The translations under genes and the position numbers were made by a program. This document shows, one piece after another, positions 29,026-39,081 of a stretch of DNA of 64,000 bases. The notes beneath the pieces are model-generated. The model made no database searches. It was not told the DNA's origin and worked only from the letters and a program-made list of their open reading frames with translations. Position 1 is the first letter of the stretch. Every line of letters begins with the position of its first letter. The DNA is from Prochlorococcus sp. AG-355-A18 (GTDB lineage: Bacteria > Cyanobacteriota > Cyanobacteriia > PCC-6307 > Cyanobiaceae): assembly GCA_003280985.1 (NCBI GenBank), contig QCDH01000002.1:1-64000 (forward strand). Direction: 5' to 3'.

Positions 29026-29235
29026 ATGAAATTTGAGATCAACGATAAGGTTAAGTTGATTGCGCCAGTCTCTTACTTAAAGACTTCTGATAATATGCCG
29101 ATGTTAAGACCACCTGATCTAGTCGCAATTGATGAAATTGGGGAAATCCTTTCAATCAAATCTCCAGATACTGTTGAAGTAAAATTTAGGAGAGGTTCGT
29201 TTTTAATCGATATTGATAAGATTGAGAAAAACTAA
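29026..29235 (+). CDS. sipA: SipA-like regulatory protein (DUF3148)
   Basis: KFEINDKVKLIAPVSYLKTSDNMPMLRPPDLVAIDEIGEIL...VKFRRGSFLID. Confidence 0.85.
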   Translation: MKFEINDKVKLIAPVSYLKTSDNMPMLRPPDLVAIDEIGEILSIKSPDTVEVKFRRGSFLIDIDKIEKN

Positions 29236-29236
29236 C

Positions 29237-30454
29237 TTAAAAATTTTTCTTCCACCTATTGGAAATTTCTAAACATATATTTTCATTTCCAGAAATACTC
29301 AGAAAAGGTTTTGAAAAATACTTTTTTGTTAATTTAAAAATATCTAATGAAGATATTTCTTCTATTTTTAAATTTAAATCGTTCTCAGAAATTGGTGAAA
29401 TACCATAACTAACTAACTGTATCTTTCTCTGTAAAATTTCATCAAGTGATTGATTTCCTAATAGAAAAGAACCTTTTAGTTTTTCTTTTGCTAAAACTAT
29501 TTCAGCATCAGTTAAAGGATTAAAAAGTAATTTTTTCCATAGTGTTGATAAAAGTTCAAAAGCAAAAAGTGCTTGTTCATTAGATACGGATAAATAAATT
29601 AAGAATGGGGCATTTCCACTCCTGATAGGATAATAAACACCTAAATCGTAAGTAATACCATGTTTTTCTCTAAAAAGTTTAAATAAAGCAGCGCTCATTC
29701 CATAAGACAAATATGACTCCAAAATCTTGAGAGGAAAAAATTCACTACTTTTTCGCGAGCAAGTTTGGTCACCCATCATTAATATTGTTTGATTTGAATC
29801 ATTATTGATGTAATCAAATCTATTCCTAGTATTTAAATTATGATTTACACTTACTGATTTTTCTTTTAAGATTTCTTTTTCTAATGTTCCAAAATCTTCT
29901 CCTTTTATTTCGGGATTATTTGAAATTAAATACTTTTCTCTATTTTTTAAATTTTCAAACTCAAGCAAAACATCTTCATAGGTAATCTTTGAGACATCAT
30001 TAGCATTGCCAATTGTGTTGAAAGCATAAGGATGATTTGAGTAAACAATTTTTCTCCACTTTTCAAAACAGATATTGAATGGATTCTCTTTATCTTTTTT
30101 AATGTGATCTATAGAAGATTTTTTTACTTTTTTAAATTCAGTTTCCGATAAGATTGGCTTATTAATTATTAAATCTAATAAAGGAAATAATTTGCTGAAA
30201 TGTTCATTTAGGGATTTAATACTTATTGCAATACCATCTTCAAATATTTCTTGATTTAATTCTGCTCCATAGGACTCAATATACTCAGAGAGAGTGAAAT
30301 TGTTGAAACCTTCACATCCTCTTGTAAGTAATGAACAAAGAATCTTGTTTATGCCTTTTTTGCCAATACTATCCATATCACTCCCCCCTTTAATCCAAAT
30401 TGAGGCAATTGAAAAATTTCTTTTTTTATTATTTAAAAAATATCTTTTTAACAT
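29237..30454 (-). CDS. M16-family peptidase-like protein, inactive R/Y subunit
   Basis: No HxxEH motif at the N-terminus; FKLFREKHGITYDLGVYYPIRSG retains the R/Y-type region. Confidence 0.87.
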   Translation of the reverse strand: MLKRYFLNNKKRNFSIASIWIKGGSDMDSIGKKGINKILCSLLTRGCEGFNNFTLSEYIESYGAELNQEIFEDGIAISIKSLNEHFSKLFPLLDLIINKPILSETEFKKVKKSSIDHIKKDKENPFNICFEKWRKIVYSNHPYAFNTIGNANDVSKITYEDVLLEFENLKNREKYLISNNPEIKGEDFGTLEKEILKEKSVSVNHNLNTRNRFDYINNDSNQTILMMGDQTCSRKSSEFFPLKILESYLSYGMSAALFKLFREKHGITYDLGVYYPIRSGNAPFLIYLSVSNEQALFAFELLSTLWKKLLFNPLTDAEIVLAKEKLKGSFLLGNQSLDEILQRKIQLVSYGISPISENDLNLKIEEISSLDIFKLTKKYFSKPFLSISGNENICLEISNRWKKNF

Positions 30455-31698
30455 TAAGCAGGGGATGCAACTAAAGAGAATTTCTGTCCACGCATATATT
30501 CTGTGATCTCTTTGAAATTATCCAAGTCATTCCAATATTTTAAATGACTCTCTAAATTATTTATTGAAGATTTTCTCCCCCAAAGAAGTTCATTTCCAAA
30601 GAATGATGATAGTTGTGTAGAGGTCTCTAAATTAAAGATATAATTACTTTTCACAATATTTATTGCTTTTTTTATTTCATCCAAAGTCAAATCTTTACAA
30701 TTTGAGATCTCATCTATTGTTTTATTAATTTGCTTTTCTACTAAATCAATATCTTTGGACTCACAATTTGCTTCCAATATAAATAATCCTCCTAATTCTC
30801 CAGCATTAACATCTACATATACCGATTCAACAAGGTTACTATCTTCTTTTAAAATTTTAACTAATCTGCTGTTTCTTCCAACAGAGAGTATTGATGCTAA
30901 TATCTCAAGCCCAATAATATTTTTTTGATCATTTAGGTTTGGGATAAACCAAGCCATAAATATTCTTGCAAACTCTAAATTATCAAACTTAACTGACTCT
31001 CTACCATTCCTAATTTTTAAAGAAGGTTTATTTTTTAGATTTATTAAATCTGAACTTTCTTTTATGCCAGATAGATCACTTTTCTCAAAAATTTTATAAA
31101 TTTCTTCAGAAAGATTCCCCGCAATTGCAATACAAATTTTATCGGTAGTGTAATGTTCGCTATGAAATTTCACGAGGTCACTTATCTCTAAGTTTTTAAT
31201 ACTATGTTCAGTTCCAAGAATCGAATTGGCATAATTCGGACTTAACCAAACCCTTTTCAAAAAAAAATTAAATAGTCTTTCTTCAGGCTGATCATTTTGT
31301 TGTTTTATTTCATCTATAACTACCCCTTTTTCTTTTATAAATTCATCAGGATTAAAATCTGGAGCAACTATAATATTTGTCAAAAGAGCAAGTGATTCTT
31401 TAAAGTTACTGGGTGGAACTAAGACATGGTAATGTACATCATCATAACCAGTTGAAGCGTTACTTAATCCGCCTAGTGATTCAATTTTATGGTCAAACTC
31501 ACCTGGCATTATTTTGTTAGATCCTTTAAAAATCATATGTTCTAGAAAATGAGCAGTGCCGTTTTTATCAACTTTCTCAAATGAAGAACCTGCTTTGCAC
31601 CAAATATCAATGCTTATAAGCGGCAATTCTTTATTATCCACAAACACACATCTAGTTTTGCTTGAATGGGTGTAGTATTTGACATCTCCTACGTTCAT
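30454..31698 (-). CDS. M16-family zinc peptidase, catalytic subunit
   Basis: NGTAHFLEHMIFKGSNKIMPGEFD (HxxEH) plus downstream conserved Glu region. Confidence 0.92.
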   Translation of the reverse strand: MNVGDVKYYTHSSKTRCVFVDNKELPLISIDIWCKAGSSFEKVDKNGTAHFLEHMIFKGSNKIMPGEFDHKIESLGGLSNASTGYDDVHYHVLVPPSNFKESLALLTNIIVAPDFNPDEFIKEKGVVIDEIKQQNDQPEERLFNFFLKRVWLSPNYANSILGTEHSIKNLEISDLVKFHSEHYTTDKICIAIAGNLSEEIYKIFEKSDLSGIKESSDLINLKNKPSLKIRNGRESVKFDNLEFARIFMAWFIPNLNDQKNIIGLEILASILSVGRNSRLVKILKEDSNLVESVYVDVNAGELGGLFILEANCESKDIDLVEKQINKTIDEISNCKDLTLDEIKKAINIVKSNYIFNLETSTQLSSFFGNELLWGRKSSINNLESHLKYWNDLDNFKEITEYMRGQKFSLVASPA

Positions 31699-31715
31699 TT
31701 CGGTTCTCCTTTTAA

Positions 31716-32464
<749 letters not shown>

Positions 32465-32465
<1 letters not shown>

Positions 32466-33379
32466 TGAAATTAAAAATATTAAAAAATTTATTTATTTAT
32501 TTATTTTTATTTACACCAATATCTCTTGGTGTTATTTCCTGTTCTGGAAATAATAAATCTAGTTCAAAATTTAAAGAGGAAATACCCCCAGATTTCATAC
32601 CTCCTATTACGGCTGTTGCCGCACTTGGTCAACTTTCTCCTTCGGGAGAGATTAGACAATTGGCAGCTCCAATAAGTCAGTTTGGCTCTTCCCCCCGAAT
32701 TGTCGAAATTTTAGTAAATGAAGGAGATTACGTAAAAAAAGGTGATATCCTCGCAATCTTTGAAAATGAAGAAAAATTAATCGCTGATCTTGAAAGAAAC
32801 GAAAATTTAATTAATAATGTTAACGAAGAAATTACCCTAAAGAAAGATCAAATTCAAAGGTATGAGTTGGCTTTGAACAAAGATGTATATTCTTTTGTAG
32901 AGTTTTCACAGAGAAAAGATGAATTATTAAAATTGCAAAAACAGAAAATAAACCTTATCGGAGATCAAAAAAACATCAAGATAGATCTATTTAATTCAAA
33001 ACTAAGGAGTCCACTCGATGGTTTTATCCTTGGAATAAACACGAGAGTTGGTGAAAGACCTCAAAATGAAGGGATTTTGGATATTGGTTCTAGTCAAAAA
33101 ATGGAAGCTTTGATAGAGGTTTATGAATCTGACATCGATAGGGTCTTTATCTCTCAGAATGTTGAATTGAGCAGTGAGAATGGAGGTTTCCAAAAAAATC
33201 TTAAGGGTAAGGTGATTCGGATTAGTCCTCAGGTAAAACAAAGAAAAGTTCTATCGACTGATCCAACAGGGGATGCTGATTCACGAATTATCGAGGTACT
33301 AGTAAAACTAGATCAAGATTCTATAGATATCGTTCAAAACTATGCAGGAATGAAAGTGATTGCAAAATTTATTCCCTAA
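32465..33379 (+). CDS. devB: HlyD/DevB-like membrane fusion protein
   Basis: Signal/lipobox-like N-terminus, VNEGDYVKKGDILAIFENEEKL, coiled coil, LRSPLDGFILGINTRVGE. Confidence 0.85.
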
Positions 33380-34551
33380 TGAGTTTTTCTTTTTTAAAAT
33401 TTAGAAAAATTCCATTAGCTTGGTTGTTATTAACTAGGCAACCATTAAGGTTAGCAGTTGCCATAGCTGGAATCAGTTTTGCAGGGATTTTGATGTTTAT
33501 GCAATTAGGTTTTAGAGATGGTTTATTTGATACGAGCGTAACTATTCATAAACTTCTAGATGCCGATCTTGTTTTAATAAGTCCCAGATCAAAAAGTTCT
33601 ATAAGCATGAGTGGATTCCCAAAAAGAAGATTAATTCAAACTCTCGCAGTAGAGGATGTTGAAAAAACTACTCCCGTTAATCTAAATTATTTACTTTGGA
33701 GAAATCCCGAAAATCTCAAAACTAGATCAATACTTGCATTAGGTTTTAATCCCTCCGATTCACTTCTTTTAGATGAGGGATTTTCAAAGAAAGCTTATAA
33801 ATTGAGAAATCCATCAAGAGTTCTTTTTGACAAACTATCTAGACCTGAATTTGGACCGATTGAAGAATGGTTCTTATCTGAAAAAAAAGTTGAGACTGAG
33901 GTTGCTGGTAAAAGAGTAATTGTTGAGGGCCTTGTGGAGTTGGGACCATCTTTTGGCGCAGATGGTAATTTGATAACTAGTCGAGAAACCTTCTTAAGAC
34001 TTTTTCCTGCTAATCCTCCTGGCAGTATTGAAATTGGTTTGGTAAAGCTAAAAAAAGGATCTGATCCTGAATTAATTTCAAGGATATTAAATAACTCACT
34101 CCCAAATGATGTTAGGGTTCTTACAAAAAATCAATTTATAGAATTTGAGAAAAATTATTGGAAAAATAGTACTGCAATAGGTTTTATATTTAGTTTGGGA
34201 GCATTGATGGGTTTCGTTGTAGGGTGTGTGGTTGTTTATCAAATTCTTTATAGTGACGTTACAGATCACCTCCCAGAGTACGCCACCTTATTGGCAATGG
34301 GGTATAGACTTAAGTCCCTTTTCTTTGTTGTAGCTAGAGAGGGATTTTTGCTGGCATTGTTTGGTTATTTACCTGCTTATTTCTCTGGTCAAATACTTTA
34401 TTCAGTTATAAGAAGTTCTACTAAACTCCCAATAATAATGGACGCAGATAAAACTATTTTAATTTTCGTATTAGTTTTAGTTATGTGTATGGGTTCCGCC
34501 GCTGTAGCGATGCGTAAATTAGTTGACGCTGATCCTGCCGAAATTTTTTAA
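33379..34551 (+). CDS. devC: DevC-like ABC transporter permease
   Basis: PLAWLLLTRQPLRLAVAIAGISFAGILMFMQLGFRDGLFD; DHLPEYATLLAMGY. Confidence 0.9.
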   Translation: MSFSFLKFRKIPLAWLLLTRQPLRLAVAIAGISFAGILMFMQLGFRDGLFDTSVTIHKLLDADLVLISPRSKSSISMSGFPKRRLIQTLAVEDVEKTTPVNLNYLLWRNPENLKTRSILALGFNPSDSLLLDEGFSKKAYKLRNPSRVLFDKLSRPEFGPIEEWFLSEKKVETEVAGKRVIVEGLVELGPSFGADGNLITSRETFLRLFPANPPGSIEIGLVKLKKGSDPELISRILNNSLPNDVRVLTKNQFIEFEKNYWKNSTAIGFIFSLGALMGFVVGCVVVYQILYSDVTDHLPEYATLLAMGYRLKSLFFVVAREGFLLALFGYLPAYFSGQILYSVIRSSTKLPIIMDADKTILIFVLVLVMCMGSAAVAMRKLVDADPAEIF

Positions 34552-34564
34552 CAATTGATGAAAA

Positions 34565-35293
34565 ATGGTTAAAGCTAATAAATCAAAAAATAATGTTAAA
34601 AACCTCAAAACAGTCTCAATAAATAATTTGAGTCACTTTTATGGAAAAAATGAGAATAAAAAACAAGTTCTTAATGACGTTAATTTAAATATTGACAAAG
34701 GAGAGTTGGTTCTTTTGAAAGGACCTTCTGGATGTGGTAAAACGACACTTTTAACATTAATTGGTGCCTTGAGAACCTGTCAAAGTGGAGATTTAACTGT
34801 ATTAAATAATCAGTTAAATGGAGCATCAAGGAAAACTCGTCAGATTCTTAGAAGAAGTATTGGAATGATTTTTCAAGGTCATAATCTTCTGAGATGTTTA
34901 ACAGCAGAACAAAATGTCCAGATGGGCGCCGATTTGATTAAAGGTTTAACATATTTGCAAAGACGTGAAATAGCACGGAATTGGTTGTCAGCAGTAGGAT
35001 TAGAAGAACATCATAAAAAGTTGCCAAATGACTTATCTGGTGGGCAGAAACAGAGAGTAGCAATTGCTCGAGCTTTATCTGCTAATCCAAAACTTTTATT
35101 AGCTGATGAGCCCACTTCTGCTTTAGATAGTGTCACAGGAAGAGAAATAGTAACCCTTTTAAGGAAACTAGCAAAAGAGCAAAATTGTTCTGTACTTATG
35201 GTGACACATGATCCAAGAATTTCCGATATGGCAGATAGGATATTAAATATGGAAGATGGTAAAATATATAGTGCTCATAGTGAGCTAATATAA
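34565..35293 (+). CDS. devA: DevA-like ABC transporter ATP-binding protein
   Basis: GPSGCGKTT, LSGGQKQRVAIARALSANPKLLLADEPTSALD. Confidence 0.92.
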   Translation: MVKANKSKNNVKNLKTVSINNLSHFYGKNENKKQVLNDVNLNIDKGELVLLKGPSGCGKTTLLTLIGALRTCQSGDLTVLNNQLNGASRKTRQILRRSIGMIFQGHNLLRCLTAEQNVQMGADLIKGLTYLQRREIARNWLSAVGLEEHHKKLPNDLSGGQKQRVAIARALSANPKLLLADEPTSALDSVTGREIVTLLRKLAKEQNCSVLMVTHDPRISDMADRILNMEDGKIYSAHSELI

Positions 35294-35311
35294 TTAAAAG
35301 TTAAAAATTTT

Positions 35312-35461
35312 ATGTCTAAGAGAAGGAATCTAAAAAAAGAAAAGCAGGAACGTAATAGAGCCTATGCTAGAAAATTCAAAAAAAGGAAATTAAGAACTGA
35401 TGGAAGACCTGATGGTGGAAACGTTACAGGTACAGCAAATAACGGCGGTGCAGCTGATTAG
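35312..35461 (+). CDS. 49-aa basic small protein
   Basis: Manual translation MSKRRNLKKEKQERNRAYARKFKKRKLRTDGRPDGGNVTGTANNGGAAD*; clean start and stop. Confidence 0.65.
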   Translation: MSKRRNLKKEKQERNRAYARKFKKRKLRTDGRPDGGNVTGTANNGGAAD

Positions 35462-35522
35462 ATAATATCTTCTATTTTTATCTTTTGGATTTTAATATAT
35501 CATGCATATTTAAGACATAATC

Positions 35523-36434
35523 ATGAATGTAAGTATTGTTATACCGACTTACAATAGATTACCTATATTAGAGAAATGTCTATTTGCGCTTGAGAATCAA
35601 AAATTAAATACAAATATTAGTAATTATGAAGTAATAGTAGTTGATGATGGATCAACTGATGGGACAACCTCATGGATAAATAAAAACAAAGCTAATCTCC
35701 CACACGTTATTCTATTTCAGCAAGAACATGGTGGGCCTGCACTTGGAAGAAATCTGGGAGTAATTAAATCAAAATATGAAATTATTATATTCATTGATAG
35801 TGATCTTATTGTTTTAGATAATTTTATAAATTGCCACGTAGAAAAATTACTTGCCTCTTGGAGAAAAAATGCTAAAAAATGTTTTACCTATGGCTCGGTA
35901 GTCAATACATCTAATTTCCTAAATCCTCAGAGTGAAAAACATAAAATAATGGACACTTCTTTTGCATACTTTGCTACTGGGAATGTAGCGATATCAAAAG
36001 AATTGATTTTAAGTGTGGGATTATTTGATACTTCTTTTAGTCTTTACGGTTGGGAGGATTTAGAACTTGGGGAAAGATTAAAAAAAATTGGGACAAAATT
36101 AATTAAATGCCCAAATGCAGTAGGTTTTCATTGGCATCCGCCATTTAATTGCGAACAAATAGATTCATTAATAGCCCAAGAAAAAGAGAGAGCAAAAATG
36201 GCTTTAGTGTTTTATAAGAAACACCCAAATTTAAGGGTTAGATTTATGATTCAATTAACTCCTCTCCATAATTTACTTTGGCAAATTCTTTGCTTGGGAG
36301 GGCTAATCAGTGTTGATAGAATCCTTCCTTTATTAAGATTCCTAGTAAATATAGGAAGAAATAGACTTGCACTTGAGATACTTAGGATCCCTTTAAATAT
36401 GATTTACATTAAACAATTAACCAAATCAAGATAA
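35523..36434 (+). CDS. Family 2 glycosyltransferase
   Basis: MNVSIVIPTYNRLPILEKCLFAL...EVIVVDDGSTDGT, FIDSDLIV, YGWEDLELGERL. Confidence 0.92.
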   Translation: MNVSIVIPTYNRLPILEKCLFALENQKLNTNISNYEVIVVDDGSTDGTTSWINKNKANLPHVILFQQEHGGPALGRNLGVIKSKYEIIIFIDSDLIVLDNFINCHVEKLLASWRKNAKKCFTYGSVVNTSNFLNPQSEKHKIMDTSFAYFATGNVAISKELILSVGLFDTSFSLYGWEDLELGERLKKIGTKLIKCPNAVGFHWHPPFNCEQIDSLIAQEKERAKMALVFYKKHPNLRVRFMIQLTPLHNLLWQILCLGGLISVDRILPLLRFLVNIGRNRLALEILRIPLNMIYIKQLTKSR

Positions 36435-36487
36435 AAAACTTTTAGAAATACACATCACTTGCTAGAATAAATGAAATAAATTTCACA

Positions 36488-36551
36488 CATCTGACAGTTT
36501 CGGGTGAATTATTAATATTAATTCCCCGTCAGATGGAGGCTAACCCGAAAC
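36488..36551 (+). ncRNA. Pseudoknot-capable rpsB leader (candidate S2 autoregulatory element)
   Basis: CATCTGAC(36488-36495) with GTCAGATG(36528-36535); GTTTCGGGT(36497-36505) with ACCCGAAAC(36543-36551); nested hairpin GAATTA...TAATTC(36506-36524); 12 nt before the rpsB ATG. Confidence 0.75.
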
Positions 36552-36563
36552 CCTTTTTAAATT

Positions 36564-37268
36564 ATGGCTGTTGTATCACTATCAGAAATGATGGAAGCTG
36601 GTGCTCATTTTGGGCATCAAACTAGACGTTGGAATCCCAAGATGTCTAAGTATATATATTGCGCAAGAAATGGAGTTCATATTATTGATCTTGTAAAAAC
36701 AGCATTATGTATGAACAACGCATATAAATGGACGAGAAACGCTGCTAAAAGCGGTAAACGTTTCCTATTTGTCGGTACAAAAAAACAAGCATCGGATGTA
36801 GTAGCTCAGGAAGCAACACGCTGTGGGGCTGCATATGTGAATCAAAGATGGCTTGGAGGGATGTTGACTAATTGGACAACAATGAAAGCTAGGATTGAAA
36901 GATTAAAGGATCTAGAAAGAATGGAGAGTAGTGGTTCAATAGCAATGAGGCCTAAAAAAGAAGCTGCAGTATTAAGGAGAGAACTTGAAAGATTACAAAA
37001 ATACTTAGGTGGACTTAAGGGTATGAGAAGGTTACCGGATGTAGTCGTATTGGTTGATCAGAGAAGAGAATCAAATGCAGTATTAGAAGCTAGAAAATTA
37101 GATATCTCATTAGTATCAATGTTGGATACAAATTGCGATCCTGACTTGTGTGAAGTTCCTATCCCTTGCAACGATGATGCCGTTAGATCTGTGCAACTTA
37201 TTTTAGGAAGACTTGCAGATGCCATAAATGAGGGTAGGAAGGGCTCTAATGCCGAAAGAAAAAATTAA
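36564..37268 (+). CDS. rpsB: 30S ribosomal protein S2
   Basis: [49 protein letters not shown]. Confidence 0.98.
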   Translation: MAVVSLSEMMEAGAHFGHQTRRWNPKMSKYIYCARNGVHIIDLVKTALCMNNAYKWTRNAAKSGKRFLFVGTKKQASDVVAQEATRCGAAYVNQRWLGGMLTNWTTMKARIERLKDLERMESSGSIAMRPKKEAAVLRRELERLQKYLGGLKGMRRLPDVVVLVDQRRESNAVLEARKLDISLVSMLDTNCDPDLCEVPIPCNDDAVRSVQLILGRLADAINEGRKGSNAERKN

Positions 37269-37312
37269 ATTCCAATTTAAAACTTACTATTCACTATTTT
37301 TTATTACTTCAA

Positions 37313-37969
37313 ATGGGAAACATTACAGCAAAACTTGTAAAAGATCTTAGAGACAAAACTGGTGCAGGAATGATGGACTGCAAAAAAGCACTTAACGAAA
37401 CTGAAGGAAATCTAGATAAAGCTTTGGAATGGTTAAGAAAGAAAGGCATAGCTAGTGCTGAAAAAAAATCGGGAAGAGTAGCGGCCGAAGGGTCAATTGG
37501 TAGTTATATTCATACTGGATCAAGAGTCGGAGTTTTACTGGAGTTAAATTGTGAAACTGATTTCGTTGCTAGAGGTGATATATTCCAATCTCTTTTGAAG
37601 GATGTTTCAATGCAAGTAGCTGCATGCCCAAATGTTGAGTATGTATCAATTGATGAAATACCAGAAGATGTTGTTGAAAAAGAAAAGCAGATTGAAATGG
37701 GCAGGGATGATTTAACTGGAAAACCAGAACAAATTAAAGAAAAAATAGTTGAAGGGAGAATAGCAAAAAGACTTAATGAGCTTGTTTTGCTTTCACAACC
37801 CTACATTAAAGATAGTTCTCTAACAGTTGAGGATCTTGTTAAACAAGCAGCTGCAAAAATTGGGGAAAATATCAAGGTAAGACGCTTTACAAGATATACA
37901 TTGGGTGAAGGTATCGAAAAAAATCAGATGGACTTCGCTGAAGAGGTGGCATCAATGCAAACAAACTAG
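37313..37969 (+). CDS. tsf: Elongation factor Ts
   Basis: [50 protein letters not shown]. Confidence 0.98.
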   Translation: MGNITAKLVKDLRDKTGAGMMDCKKALNETEGNLDKALEWLRKKGIASAEKKSGRVAAEGSIGSYIHTGSRVGVLLELNCETDFVARGDIFQSLLKDVSMQVAACPNVEYVSIDEIPEDVVEKEKQIEMGRDDLTGKPEQIKEKIVEGRIAKRLNELVLLSQPYIKDSSLTVEDLVKQAAAKIGENIKVRRFTRYTLGEGIEKNQMDFAEEVASMQTN

Positions 37970-37973
37970 TCAC

Positions 37974-39059
37974 TTGAATGATTTGAATAATTTCAATAAT
38001 TATATAGATATAGATAAAGTTAATTCTCAATTAGAGAGAGCAGACATAAAAAAAACAATATTAACTAGAAATATCTATAAGCAATATGAACTTTATCTTA
38101 ATTTAGTAAGAGATCTACTTTTCATCTCTGTAGAAAAAGGCCTTAATCAAATATATGGTCATCCAACAATTAATGATAATTTCTCAAATGAAAATGAATC
38201 CTATAGTCTTTTTGAAAAAAAAATAAGTAAATTAATATTTACCAATTTGCCCTTTTTAACAGTAGAACAATTAAAGATAAATGAAATTGAAAAAAATATA
38301 AATAAGGAAATTAATTCTACTATTAATGATAGTTTCACAAAAATAAAGGATGATCAAAAAGAAAAATTTCAATATGAAGATGGTTTTCAATTAAAAGAAC
38401 CCACTCAGTTCGAGATTACTGAAGACTTTTCAAATACTTCTGAATATTATCAAGCTCATAATTATGAGAGACTCGAATCACTTGATTTAGATAATAACCA
38501 ACATAATAATAATTTATCTAAAAACGATATTTTTGAAAATTTAGGATTTGAAAAACAATTTATCACCTCCTTAATTGAATTAATAGGAGAAGAAAAGGTA
38601 AAAAACCCAATAGGTCAAGAAAAAGAAAATATCAATCAAATGGATAATTTACCAAAAAATCAGATTCTTAATAATTTTGATTTAATAGACAAGTCATTGG
38701 AAAATTTACTATTGAATCTTTCATATAATATTAACCAAGAATTATTCAAAGCAAATCTAATAAAAAAGATGATATCCAAAGATGCCTTTGATTACTTAGT
38801 AGGCAAAAATTTTATGATAAAACATCCATACCCTTTTGTTATTAATTTCGAATTAAACTTAAATCGGTCATCATTAATAGGAAATAATTTTCCAAGCATT
38901 ATTTTCTTCAATATATCTACTGTTGAGTTAGAGTTTAAAAATTTAAATCTTTCTATTCGAAGGAATAAAATAAATGAGCTAAAAAATCAATTTCAGTGTT
39001 TGATTAAAAAAGAGACATATTGGAGGCAAAAAGAAATAACATTGAATAAGATACGTTGA
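37974..39059 (+). CDS. Hypothetical protein between tsf and recG
   Basis: ORF 37905..39059; the upstream part overlaps tsf out of frame, so the likely start is TTG 37974. Central low-complexity Asn/Glu-rich region. Confidence 0.65.
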   Translation: MNDLNNFNNYIDIDKVNSQLERADIKKTILTRNIYKQYELYLNLVRDLLFISVEKGLNQIYGHPTINDNFSNENESYSLFEKKISKLIFTNLPFLTVEQLKINEIEKNINKEINSTINDSFTKIKDDQKEKFQYEDGFQLKEPTQFEITEDFSNTSEYYQAHNYERLESLDLDNNQHNNNLSKNDIFENLGFEKQFITSLIELIGEEKVKNPIGQEKENINQMDNLPKNQILNNFDLIDKSLENLLLNLSYNINQELFKANLIKKMISKDAFDYLVGKNFMIKHPYPFVINFELNLNRSSLIGNNFPSIIFFNISTVELEFKNLNLSIRRNKINELKNQFQCLIKKETYWRQKEITLNKIR

Positions 39060-39081
39060 AAAAATAACTCTTTTTTCAAAT

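Noticed and set aside
37905-37973. N-terminal extension of the 37905..39059 ORF
   Set aside because: Overlaps the tsf 3' end out of frame; the TTG start at 37974 is more plausible.
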